A model generated the notes under the pieces. That model was not told the DNA's origin and searched no databases. It saw only the letters and a program-made list of their open reading frames with translations. A stretch of 64,000 nucleotides of DNA from Paenibacillus sp. FSL R10-2734 (GTDB taxonomy: Bacteria > Bacillota > Bacilli > Paenibacillales > Paenibacillaceae). The stretch lies in assembly GCF_037963865.1 (NCBI RefSeq), contig NZ_CP150170.1, forward strand, positions 5,394,001 through 5,458,000, written 5' to 3'. Each line of letters begins with the position of its first letter. Within the stretch, counting starts at the first letter, position 1. Position numbers and translations under genes: made by a program. Shown here piece by piece: positions 1 through 7,755 of the stretch.

Positions 1-191
1 TACATAAGACTATACTCTTTTTTTAGATAAATAGCAATATATTTTTAAAACGATGTAAATCAACATAGGCATAACCAATCACTGTTATTCAGTTTATATA
101 TTTCACTTATAAGAGTCCGGTATGGTACAACATGATTAAAGAATATAGTTACATCAGAAGTGTGAGTGTAATTCCAAACTAGAAAGGACGA

Positions 192-959
192 ATGCGTATA
201 AACCAGCAATGGAATACCGGAACCTATGATACTGACATGGCCTTTGTGTCTCAGTTTGGAGAATCTTTGATCGAGCTTCTACGCCCCCAGGCTGGCGAAC
301 AGATTATAGATTGGGGCTGCGGGACTGGCGACTTGGCGGCAGCCATTGCTGCTAGCGGTGCCACTGTAACAGGGATTGATGCCTCAGCCGAAATGATCCA
401 GACTGCTCGTGACAAGCATCCCAAGTTAAGCTTCGTCTTAGCAGATGGGCAACACTACGTTGCGAAACAGCCGGTCGATGCCGTATTCAGCAACGCTGCT
501 CTTCATTGGTTGACCGATGCAAACGGAGCTGCCGCTTCTATAGCAGCTAGCCTGCGGACGGGCGGACGATTTGTAGCTGAGTTCGGAGGACTGGGCAATA
601 TCGCTTCTATTGTGACTGAACTTCCAAATGCTTTTGCCGCTATAGGGCGTAGTGATAAGCTACACCTGCCTTGGTACTTCCCAAGCATCGGGCAGTATAC
701 ATCACTACTGGAACAGCATGGACTGACTGTAGACCTCGCGCTTTGTTTCGACCGTCCAACACCACTAGAGGCTGGAGTGCAAGGGTTCCAGCGGTGGTTG
801 GATACTTTCGCCAATGGAATCTTAAATGTTCTCACTCCATCTGAACGAGAGGAAGTCCTCTCTTTTATGGAACAGAAATTGAAACCGACGTTATTTCAGG
901 ATGGTCGTTGGGTAATGGATTATCGCAGAATCCGGGTGGTCGCTTATAAACGGAGCTGA
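192..959 (+). CDS. Class I SAM-dependent methyltransferase
   Basis: This 255-residue protein is a soluble Rossmann-type methyltransferase of the trans-aconitate methyltransferase/Methyltransf_11 kind. Motif I, IIDWGCGTG, lies at residues 38-46 and binds S-adenosylmethionine. The acidic GIDAS segment near residue 62 is motif II, and SNAALHWL near residue 100 is the post-motif typical of this group. AGAAAGGA sits just upstream of the ATG at 192. The gene stands alone and is closed by a strong hairpin terminator shared with the convergent MFS gene. The methyl acceptor cannot be deduced. Family is confident, substrate unknown. Confidence 0.88.
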   Translation: MRINQQWNTGTYDTDMAFVSQFGESLIELLRPQAGEQIIDWGCGTGDLAAAIAASGATVTGIDASAEMIQTARDKHPKLSFVLADGQHYVAKQPVDAVFSNAALHWLTDANGAAASIAASLRTGGRFVAEFGGLGNIASIVTELPNAFAAIGRSDKLHLPWYFPSIGQYTSLLEQHGLTVDLALCFDRPTPLEAGVQGFQRWLDTFANGILNVLTPSEREEVLSFMEQKLKPTLFQDGRWVMDYRRIRVVAYKRS

Positions 960-984
960 CACTGAGGGATGTTGATCCCATGTA

Positions 985-1030
985 CAAAAAAGAGTGCACT
1001 GGCGCAGCTTCGCGCCAATACACTCTTTTT
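985..1030. terminator. Bidirectional intrinsic terminator
   Basis: A long perfect inverted repeat (AAAAAGAGTG paired with CACTCTTTTT, plus an inner TGGCGC/GCGCCA stem around AGCTTC) lies between the convergent methyltransferase and MFS genes. It has A and T runs on opposite sides, so it can end transcription from both directions. Confidence 0.9.
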
Positions 1031-1047
1031 AAAGTTTCAATAGATGA

Positions 1048-2274
1048 TCATCTTCTATCTCCCACATATCGATCACTACCAGCGCCAAGTCCGACAACCA
1101 GCAGCAATACGCTTGCGCCAAGGAGTAAAATCAGCGGCATCGTCCAGCTGTTCGTTGCATCATGCAGCCATCCGAACAAGGCAGGACCCATCGCTGCAAG
1201 CACATAGCCTACAGATTGAGCCATTCCTGACAGTTCTGCTGCTTCTTGAGTGCTTCTGGTCCGTAGACTGAAGAACATCATCACAAGACCGAAGGCAAAT
1301 CCTCCAGCAATACCAAAGCATATTGCCCAGACAGCCATTAAAGCACTACTGCCTAGCCAAATCCCACCTATGCCGATGAAATACAGAGCAGCGGTGATTA
1401 TTACTAGAATACGTTGGTTCTTCATCCGACCTGCCCACAACGGCACGAAGAAAGTAAACGGCAGCTGGGCCATTTGCATCAGCGATAGTAACCAGCCTGC
1501 ATGGCTTGATGACATTCCCCTCTCACCAAGGAGAACAGAGAACCAAGCAATAAAAACATAATAGAGCAGCGACTGTAAGCCCATAAAAATCGTTACTTTC
1601 CAAGCAAGCGAAGAGCGCCACATATTTCCGCTAGAAACGGAGCCTTTAGCTCCAGTCCCTTGATCGAGCTTGCGCATTTGCGGAATCCAGAACAGGGTTG
1701 CTAACGCAGCGATCATAAACCAAATTGCCAAAGTCCCCCTCCAACCGAATCCAGCGTTACTTGCTAACGGTACACTAATGCCTGAAGCGACTGCTGCGCA
1801 TAAATTCATAGAGACGGTATAGACACCTGTCATTAATCCAATTTTATGAGGAAACTTCCCTTTTATTAGTCCAGGTAGCAGTACATTACACACTGCAATA
1901 GAAAGTCCTAGTATCGCCGTACCTGTGAACAACAGTCCTACACCAGATCCCGACCGGATTAGAATTCCCATAGCCAGCATAACCATAGCAATTAACAACA
2001 CATTAGCCAAGCCGAAACGGCGGGCTAGCTTTGGAGCAAACGGGGACAAGATGGCAAAAGCCAACAATGGTAGAGTGGTAATAGCTCCTGCTAAAGTGTT
2101 CGATAAGCCTAGATCATCCTGAATCATTTGTATCAGTGGACCGACGGATGTAAATGGCGCTCTAAGTGCCGCTGCGATAAAAACAATTCCCAACACTAGC
2201 AGCCAGCGATCATACTTGGAATCCGTTAAGTCTCTATTTTGAATACTTCCTTCTCGTTGCGATGCTTTCATCAT
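1048..2274 (-). CDS. MFS transporter, CynX/NimT-like
   Basis: This is a 12-helix major facilitator of about 408 residues resembling the cyanate/nitroimidazole (CynX/NimT) group: ALRAPFTSVGPLI in the first helix, LLAFAILSPFAPKLARRFG as the A-motif loop, and a second six-helix half after a central cytoplasmic loop (about residues 200-225). AGGAGG precedes two tandem ATGs at 2274 and 2271. The second has better spacing (7 nt), so the true start may be 2271. It is divergent from the ABC exporter gene. A 41-nt hairpin lies in its presumed leader. Substrate unknown; members export or import small organic anions or drugs. Confidence 0.85.
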   Translation of the reverse strand: MMKASQREGSIQNRDLTDSKYDRWLLVLGIVFIAAALRAPFTSVGPLIQMIQDDLGLSNTLAGAITTLPLLAFAILSPFAPKLARRFGLANVLLIAMVMLAMGILIRSGSGVGLLFTGTAILGLSIAVCNVLLPGLIKGKFPHKIGLMTGVYTVSMNLCAAVASGISVPLASNAGFGWRGTLAIWFMIAALATLFWIPQMRKLDQGTGAKGSVSSGNMWRSSLAWKVTIFMGLQSLLYYVFIAWFSVLLGERGMSSSHAGWLLSLMQMAQLPFTFFVPLWAGRMKNQRILVIITAALYFIGIGGIWLGSSALMAVWAICFGIAGGFAFGLVMMFFSLRTRSTQEAAELSGMAQSVGYVLAAMGPALFGWLHDATNSWTMPLILLLGASVLLLVVGLGAGSDRYVGDRR

Positions 2275-2299
2275 GTATCCTCCTAAATTGCAACAAACA

Positions 2300-2340
2300 T
2301 AAACGCCTTCGACGTCCCTATAAGGACGGGTAAGCGTTTA
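2300..2340 (-). promoter_or_regulatory. Leader hairpin upstream of MFS gene
   Basis: TAAACGC at 2300-2306 pairs with GCGTTTA at 2334-2340, enclosing a second stem CGTCC/GGACG with a short A/T loop. The structure lies about 25 nt ahead of the MFS start codon in its likely 5' UTR. It matches no riboswitch class that I recognise and has no U-tract. It may be a folded leader or an operator. Confidence 0.4.
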
Positions 2341-2438
2341 AGCCAGAAATATAAAAATATTTATTACATGGCATTAAGAACCATCATCCACTATTATTAT
2401 AAAAGTTACAAGCCTTAAGTAGTTTTATAACCATTTTA

Positions 2439-2467
2439 TTGACAAAATCGAACGGCATCTTTAGTAT
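2439..2467 (+). promoter_or_regulatory. Sigma-A promoter for ABC exporter
   Basis: TTGACA at 2439-2444, a 17-nt spacer and TAGTAT at 2462-2467 form a near-consensus sigma-A promoter about 75 nt before the ABC exporter start. Confidence 0.65.
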
Positions 2468-2542
2468 CCATATAATCAGGACAGTTGAGAATCAATTTCA
2501 ATCGAACTACTCATCCATCATCTATAGAAAAGAGTGAACAGA

Positions 2543-4258
2543 ATGCTTCGAAGGTTTTTTGCCTACTATCGTCCATATAAAAAACTATTTATATTGGACT
2601 TCTCCTGCGCTGTTTTTGCAGGTCTGCTAGAACTAGCTTTTCCAGTAGCTGTCAATAAATTTATTGATGATTTGCTCCCCGGTCAAGATTGGCCGCTAAT
2701 TCTTATTGCTTGTATCGCGCTGCTAGCTATTTACGCCTTGAATACGGTGATGCAGTATGTCGTAACTTACTGGGGTCACATGCTTGGTATTAACATTGAG
2801 ACTGATATGCGTAAAAAAATGTTCAATCACATCCAGAAGCTATCCTTCCGATTCTTTGATAATAATAAAACAGGTCACCTGATCGGACGCATCACCAACG
2901 ACTTAAATGATATCGGCGAGGTGGCGCATCACGGTCCTGAGGATGTATTTATTGCCATCATGACACTTGTCGGTGCCTTTATCCTAATGGCTGATATTAA
3001 TCTGAAGCTGGCAATTATTACTTTTATAATCGTACCAATCATGGCTTGGGTGATCATCTACTTCGGACGCAACATGACTTCCACCTATCGTCAGCTTTTT
3101 GGAAATGTAGGTAGTTTCAATGCTCGTATCGAAGACAATGTCGGCGGAATCCGGGTTGTGCAATCTTTTGCCAATGAGCAGCATGAACAAGAGCTATTCG
3201 CAGTAGATAATCAAATGTTCCGTAAAACTAAGCTGCTTGCTTATAAAACCATGGCCAAAAGCTTATCCGTCAGCTATATGATGACCCGCCTCATTACGAT
3301 CCTCGTGATGATCAGCGGTGCCTGGTTCTTCATTAATGGAGAACTCCAAATTGGTGAATTTGTGGCATTTATTCTGTTGTCCAATATCTTCTTCCGTCCG
3401 ATCGAGAAGATTAACGCCGTTATCGAGAGTTATCCAAAAGGAATTGCCGGCTTTAAACGTTATCTTGAGATTATCGACACAGAGCCGGATATCAGCGATA
3501 AGCCGGATGCTGTAGAGGTAAGTACTTTACACGGTGATATTACCTTCCAAAATGTCTTTTTCGGATACGACGAGGACCGTCCTGTTCTGAAAAATATTAG
3601 CTTAAAGGTAAAAGCTGGCGAAACGATCGCCTTTGTCGGACCTTCCGGTGCAGGCAAAACCACCATCTGCAGCTTGCTTCCGCGTTTTTATGATGTCACA
3701 GGCGGAGCTATCACTATTGATGGCATCGATATCCGTGAAATGAAGCTGGAGTCGTTACGTAAACAGATCGGTATCGTGCAGCAGGATGTGTTCCTGTTCT
3801 CTGGTACGATTCGCGAGAATATCGCCTACGGAAAGCTGGATGCAAAGCTGCCTGAAATCTGGGAAGCCGCTCGACGTGCGCATCTGGAAGATCTCATTCA
3901 GAACCTGCCAGACGGCATGGATACTGTGATCGGCGAGCGCGGTGTGAAGCTGTCCGGTGGACAGAAGCAACGCTTAGCAATCGCTCGCATGTTCCTGAAG
4001 AATCCGCCAATCCTGATTCTGGATGAAGCTACTTCCGCGCTAGATACAGAGACAGAAGCAGCGATTCAGCAATCGCTAGCTGACCTGTCCGTAGGTAGAA
4101 CCACACTCGTCATCGCCCATCGATTGACGACCATCAAGAATGCCGACCGGATCATGGTCGTGAATGAAGAAGGCATCGCCGAGCAGGGCCGCCATGAAGA
4201 ATTAGTCCAAGCCGGTGGCATATACAGCCGTCTGCATCAGGCGCAATATAACGCCTAA
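2543..4258 (+). CDS. ABC exporter half-transporter (MsbA/YfiB-type)
   Basis: This is a fused membrane and ATPase half-transporter of about 571 residues that works as a dimer. The N-terminal ABC_membrane domain (about residues 1-300) has six predicted helices. The ATPase domain follows with Walker A GPSGAGKT near residue 366, signature LSGGQKQR near 470, Walker B ILILDEATSALD near 490 and the switch His in IAHRL. An in-frame GTG at 2534 is possible, but AAAGAG sits about 8 nt before the ATG at 2543, which I prefer. It stands alone between its own promoter and terminator. Exported substrate (drug, lipid or peptide) is not predictable. Confidence 0.92.
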   Translation: MLRRFFAYYRPYKKLFILDFSCAVFAGLLELAFPVAVNKFIDDLLPGQDWPLILIACIALLAIYALNTVMQYVVTYWGHMLGINIETDMRKKMFNHIQKLSFRFFDNNKTGHLIGRITNDLNDIGEVAHHGPEDVFIAIMTLVGAFILMADINLKLAIITFIIVPIMAWVIIYFGRNMTSTYRQLFGNVGSFNARIEDNVGGIRVVQSFANEQHEQELFAVDNQMFRKTKLLAYKTMAKSLSVSYMMTRLITILVMISGAWFFINGELQIGEFVAFILLSNIFFRPIEKINAVIESYPKGIAGFKRYLEIIDTEPDISDKPDAVEVSTLHGDITFQNVFFGYDEDRPVLKNISLKVKAGETIAFVGPSGAGKTTICSLLPRFYDVTGGAITIDGIDIREMKLESLRKQIGIVQQDVFLFSGTIRENIAYGKLDAKLPEIWEAARRAHLEDLIQNLPDGMDTVIGERGVKLSGGQKQRLAIARMFLKNPPILILDEATSALDTETEAAIQQSLADLSVGRTTLVIAHRLTTIKNADRIMVVNEEGIAEQGRHEELVQAGGIYSRLHQAQYNA

Positions 4259-4282
4259 CTTGCTACTGGAATCAAAAAAGAA

Positions 4283-4325
4283 GCAAGACTAGTCACCATG
4301 TTATTGGCGACTAGTCTTGCTTTTT
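4283..4325 (+). terminator. Intrinsic terminator after ABC exporter
   Basis: GCAAGACTAGTC at 4283-4294 pairs perfectly with GACTAGTCTTGC at 4309-4320 and is followed by a T run. A flanking A run on the other side could make it bidirectional. A second small hairpin, GCATCTCG/CGAGATGC, follows at 4329-4357. Confidence 0.9.
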
Positions 4326-4363
4326 AGTGCATCTCGTCTGTTTACAGGGCGAGATGCTTAATA

Positions 4364-4477
4364 GGGAGCTTGGGAGCTTGGGAGCTTGGGAGCTTGGTGT
4401 TTGGTGTTTGGTGTTTGGTGTTTGGTGTTTGGGTGTTTGGGTGTTTGGATGTTTGGGTGTTTGGGTGTTTTTGGGGA
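4364..4477. repeat. GGGAGCTT / GGTGTTT simple tandem repeats
   Basis: Four copies of the 8-mer GGGAGCTT run directly into about five copies of the 7-mer GGTGTTT and then 8-mer GGGTGTTT variants. The block is low-complexity and strand-asymmetric (G/T-rich). It lies between convergent genes and codes for nothing recognisable. Confidence 0.9.
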
Positions 4478-4592
4478 TAGAATTAGGGGATTTCTCCCTA
4501 TATCTATCGATATTACACTCCCAATATCAACAAACAGGGAATTCCTCCCCTTAATTTCACCCAATTCGCTCATAATAGTGGATTTCAGGTGA

Positions 4593-4668
4593 TTTATAGG
4601 GAGGAATTCCCTATAAAGTTAAAAATCCAGCGAAAATCAGCAATTTATAGGGAGGATTTCCCTATAAA
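4593..4668. repeat. Paired TTTATAGGG...CCCTATAAA inverted repeats
   Basis: Two 25-nt imperfect palindromes at 4593-4617 and 4644-4668 have identical arms TTTATAGGG/CCCTATAAA and loops AGGAATT or AGGATTT. Their starts are exactly 51 nt apart. Degenerate relatives of the AGGGA/TCCCT core lie at about 4487-4555. A related family is present at 14849-15035. Confidence 0.8.
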
Positions 4669-4790
4669 GAAAACACAAACACGACTCTATGCATCATAGC
4701 AGCTCTCCGCTCCAATAAAGTAACCATATTCAATTCGACTTGTGTATCCGGCTCTTCTTCTCCCGAATTCCCCCGACCTATCCGCACAAT

Positions 4791-5198
4791 GTACGGGATT
4801 TATACCGTTCATTTCCGCATTCCTAGCTAGATCAGCCCAGTGTACGGGATTTATACCGTTCATTTCCACATTCCTAGCTGGATCAGCGCAATGTACGGGA
4901 TTTGTACCGTTCTTTTCGGCATTCCCAGCTAGATCAGCGCAATGTACGGGATTTGTACCGTTCTTTTCGGCATTCCCAGCTAGATCAGCTCATTGTACGG
5001 GATTTCTACCGTTCATTTCGGCATTCCTAGCTAGATCAGCTCATTGTACGGGATTTATACCGTTCATTTCGGCATTTCCAGCTAGATCAGCTCATTGTAC
5101 GGGATTTATACCGTTCATTTCGGCATTCCTAGCTAGATCAGCTCATTGTACGGGATTTATACCGTTCTTTTCGGCATTCCCAGCTAGATCAGCACAAC
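4791..5198. repeat. 51-bp tandem repeat array, 8 units
   Basis: Eight consecutive 51-bp units each begin GTACGGGATTT and contain ACCGTTC, a CATTCC(T/C)AGCTAG segment and GATCAGC. Because 51 is divisible by three, long spurious reading frames of 17-residue repeats are open on both strands across the array. I do not regard them as genes, because they lack credible starts and vary like non-coding DNA. The array ends 16 bp from the stop codon of the convergent helicase gene. Each unit carries short palindromes (ACGG/CCGT, CTAGCTAG). Confidence 0.92.
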
Positions 5199-5214
5199 GA
5201 ACGGCATCCACGAC

Positions 5215-6660
5215 TTATTTCTTAGCAATATGAACCTTAAGTTTCTTACCCTTCACCGTTGTCTCTCTCATCGCTTGCAGCACCATTGCACCTTTACCGT
5301 TCAAAATATCCACGTAGGTCACATTGTCCTGAATTGAGATAATGCCGATGTCTTCCGCAGACATCCCTTCAAGCTTTGCGATTGTGCCGACAAAGTCCAC
5401 GGCTCTTAGCTTCTTTTTCTTACCGCCATTGAAGTACAGCTTCATAATCTCTTTGTTCAAGCTTTCGCTTTTGTCCTTCTTGCGGACAGGCTGCTTGTTA
5501 ATCTTTTGCTCGAAAGCTTCCTTCGCGTATGCAACTGCATCGTCCGAGGGAGCTTTCATATGCGGAATGCTAAAGCCAATATAGCCTTCGATTTCATTGA
5601 CCCATTTTTGCTCATTCGGAGTAACAAAGGTGATCGCTTTGCCTGTATTGCCAGCACGAGCGGTTCTACCTGTACGGTGCACATAGCTTTCTTTTTCCAG
5701 CGGAATATCGTAATTAATCACGTGGGTGATGTTCTCGATATCAATTCCTCTTGCCGCTACATCGGTAGCGATTAAGTAACGGAACTGCCCTCTTTTAAAA
5801 GCATTCATGACCTCAAAGCGCTCGTCCTGCTCCATACCCCCATGAATCTTATCACAAGGATACTCCAGATCAGCCAGCCCTCTAAACACAGCATTCACCT
5901 GCTCTTGCGTACGGCAAAAAATAATGCAGCTATCTGGATTCTCCACCGTGATGATATCACTCAGCAGCGAGAATTTGGCAGCTTGTCTCACTTCGATCAA
6001 CGCATGCTCAATCGTTGCCGTTGTAATTCCACTTGCCTGAATCTCAATATCCGTTGGATCATTCATATATTTTCGGCACAAATTCTTAATGACTTCCGGT
6101 AATGTAGCTGAGAACAACATGGTCACTCGTTCTTTTGGCAGCTGCTTGATGATCTTCTCAATCTGCTCAATGAACCCCATGCTCAGCATCTCGTCTGCTT
6201 CATCGATGATCAAATACTTGATCCGGTTTAGCGGAAGTGTACCTCTTTCAATATGATCAAATACGCGTCCAGGCGTACCTACGACAACATGTGTTTTTTG
6301 GGTGAGTTCAATTTTTTGCGGAGCAAAGGGCTGCTTGCCGAAAAGAGCCACTGCTTTAACCCGTTTAAATCGTCCAATGTTGGTAATATCCTCTTTTACT
6401 TGCAAGGCAAGCTCCCGAGTAGGTGTTAGGATCAAAGCCTGCGGCTTATTCTCTACCCAATCCACCAGATCACAGACCGGGATTCCGTAAGCTGCCGTCT
6501 TTCCGCTACCCGTTTGCGATTTCACAATCAGATCCTTTTGCTGCAAAGCCACAGGAATTACCTTACTCTGAACTTCCGTAGGCGTCTCATATTTCAGGAC
6601 ATCTAGCGCTTTAATAATGTCTTCGTTTAACTCATAATCTCTAAATTGCAATTCACTCAT
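5215..6660 (-). CDS. dbpA: DEAD-box ATP-dependent RNA helicase DbpA/YxiN
   Basis: This 481-residue helicase acts on RNA, most likely 23S rRNA during large-subunit assembly. The RecA-like core has motif I SQTGSGKT at 48-55, PTREL near 80, TPGR near 129, DEAD at 153-156, SAT at 184-186 and HRTGRTARAG near 330. The C-terminal domain (about 400-481, ending KGKKLKVHIAKK) matches the DbpA RNA-binding domain that gives rRNA specificity. Length agrees with Bacillus DbpA. It is a single gene with the 51-bp repeat array at its 3' side. Confidence 0.93.
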   Translation of the reverse strand: MSELQFRDYELNEDIIKALDVLKYETPTEVQSKVIPVALQQKDLIVKSQTGSGKTAAYGIPVCDLVDWVENKPQALILTPTRELALQVKEDITNIGRFKRVKAVALFGKQPFAPQKIELTQKTHVVVGTPGRVFDHIERGTLPLNRIKYLIIDEADEMLSMGFIEQIEKIIKQLPKERVTMLFSATLPEVIKNLCRKYMNDPTDIEIQASGITTATIEHALIEVRQAAKFSLLSDIITVENPDSCIIFCRTQEQVNAVFRGLADLEYPCDKIHGGMEQDERFEVMNAFKRGQFRYLIATDVAARGIDIENITHVINYDIPLEKESYVHRTGRTARAGNTGKAITFVTPNEQKWVNEIEGYIGFSIPHMKAPSDDAVAYAKEAFEQKINKQPVRKKDKSESLNKEIMKLYFNGGKKKKLRAVDFVGTIAKLEGMSAEDIGIISIQDNVTYVDILNGKGAMVLQAMRETTVKGKKLKVHIAKK

Positions 6661-6745
6661 ATTTCAACCTCTTCTATGCCGATTGTTCTGGTTAAAGCGG
6701 AACTCCGCGATCCTTCCATCTTGTGCATACTTATCAGTATAACAG

Positions 6746-7399
6746 CTATTGGCTCCCTTGATTCCATTCCTTATAGAACTGGTCCAAAAAATTCAGCATG
6801 AAATCATGTCGTTCTTCTGCTAACTTGCGCCCATAGGCTGTATTCATCAGGAATTTCAATTTTAGTAATTTCTCATAAAAATGATTAATAGCCGTCCCCT
6901 TGCTGTAATCCCTGTACTCCTTCTGAAGCGATTCATCTCGTGGAGGCACCTCCGGATCATAAGCTGGACGACCTTTCGCCCCTGAAAAAATAAAGGTTCT
7001 GGCAATGCCAATCGCACCAAGTGCATCAAGTCGATCCGCATCTTGAACCACTTGACCTTCAAGAGTCTGCATCGGTTCTCCCCCGCCACCACTAAAGGAC
7101 ATCGTCTCAATAATCATCATGATATGATTAATCTGTTCCTCATCTTTAAGGTTTGAAGCAATCCAAGTCCGCACCTTAAGCAAACCTTCTTCTTTTGATG
7201 GATTAAGCTTCTCATCAGCGACATCATGGAGTAAAGCAGCCATCGTGCAGACAAAAACATTAGCGCTTTCGATCTTGGCAATTTCAGCGGCGGTATTCCG
7301 CACTCGATCAGAATGCCACCAGTCATGACCTGTAGTATCTTGTCCAAGTTGTTCTTTAACAAAATCTTCAGTCCGAGCTATAATTAAAGCTTCATTCAT
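6746..7399 (-). CDS. HD-domain phosphohydrolase (YedJ/YpgQ-like)
   Basis: This 217-residue soluble HD-superfamily metal hydrolase has H25/H29 in the GHDWWHSDRV segment, the HD pair in LLHDVADEK at 58-59, and a distal Asp in VVQDADRLDALGAIG near residue 115. The pattern matches the YedJ/YpgQ family, for which (deoxy)nucleotide pyrophosphatase or phosphohydrolase activity is reported. The exact substrate here is unproven. GGGAG lies about 11 nt before the ATG. The gene is 85 nt upstream of the helicase on the same strand and may be co-transcribed. Confidence 0.85.
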   Translation of the reverse strand: MNEALIIARTEDFVKEQLGQDTTGHDWWHSDRVRNTAAEIAKIESANVFVCTMAALLHDVADEKLNPSKEEGLLKVRTWIASNLKDEEQINHIMMIIETMSFSGGGGEPMQTLEGQVVQDADRLDALGAIGIARTFIFSGAKGRPAYDPEVPPRDESLQKEYRDYSKGTAINHFYEKLLKLKFLMNTAYGRKLAEERHDFMLNFLDQFYKEWNQGSQ

Positions 7400-7499
7400 C
7401 GTAGAAAAACTCCCTTTCCTTAAGGAATATCGAAGCCCTATTATAGCTGATAACTTGTCCCTTCGCCCACAAGAAATCGAACCTATTACAAATTCTTAC

Positions 7500-7528
7500 T
7501 TGCACGACTCCATTTCATCCGCTATAAT
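7500..7528 (+). promoter_or_regulatory. Sigma-A promoter of hisS leader
   Basis: TTGCAC at 7500-7505, a 17-nt spacer and a consensus TATAAT at 7523-7528 lie 36 nt before the leader-peptide ATG. This should start the attenuator-hisS transcript. Confidence 0.85.
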
Positions 7529-7564
7529 CGGCATTAATCAAAATTTCGAAGGGAATTGGTTCTG

Positions 7565-7621
7565 ATGAATACAAATACAATCATGCTGAATCAACTTCAT
7601 TATTATCACAAACAGCGTTAG
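7565..7621 (+). CDS. Leader peptide of the hisS attenuator
   Basis: An 18-codon open frame, reading MNTNTIMLNQLHYYHKQR, starts with ATG 11 nt after GAAGGG and ends in TAG at 7619-7621. Two His codons flank two Tyr codons near its 3' end. The stop codon lies inside the first arm of a stable hairpin, so the position of a ribosome on this frame would decide which downstream hairpin forms. It is too short to be a functional protein. A regulatory role is inferred from position and the His codons. Confidence 0.6.
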   Translation: MNTNTIMLNQLHYYHKQR

Positions 7622-7717
7622 CACTCCTGAATTTTTCAGGGAGGCTAACGCTACTCGCGTTGGCCTCCCTGCGGCATAGATCACGCGCAGGACCAAGAGG
7701 TCCTGCGCGTTTTTTTA
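7614..7717 (+). promoter_or_regulatory. Attenuator: nested hairpins plus terminator before hisS
   Basis: Hairpin 1 pairs GCGTTAGC (7615-7622) with GCTAACGC (7644-7651) and also CTCCTGAA with TTCAGGGAG. Alternative hairpin 2 pairs AGGGAGGCTAACGC (7638-7651) with GCGTTGGCCTCCCT (7657-7670), so the two exclude each other. A strong terminator follows: ACGCGCAGGACC (7683-7694) with GGTCCTGCGCGT (7699-7710) and eight Ts. CCTGCG at the end of hairpin 2 could also pair with CGCAGG of the terminator arm. The layout is that of a translation-coupled attenuator. Confidence 0.7.
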
Positions 7718-7755
7718 TTTTCCTAAACTATGCCAATTCAAAGGAGCTACTAATG

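Noticed and set aside
980..1271. Short plus-strand frames over the end of the MFS gene
   Set aside because: They run across the shared terminator and antisense to a well-supported gene, with no ribosome site.
4593..5198. Possible CRISPR array
   Set aside because: Units are contiguous, full-length similar tandem repeats without unique spacers, and no cas gene is near.
4742..5233. 163-residue plus-strand frame of 17-residue repeats (and a matching minus-strand frame)
   Set aside because: It exists only because the 51-bp repeat is divisible by three. It has no ribosome site and overlaps the helicase stop.
7660..7752. N-terminal extension of the HisRS frame to 7660
   Set aside because: It would translate the terminator stem and U-tract. 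AAAGGAG and two ATGs lie just downstream.
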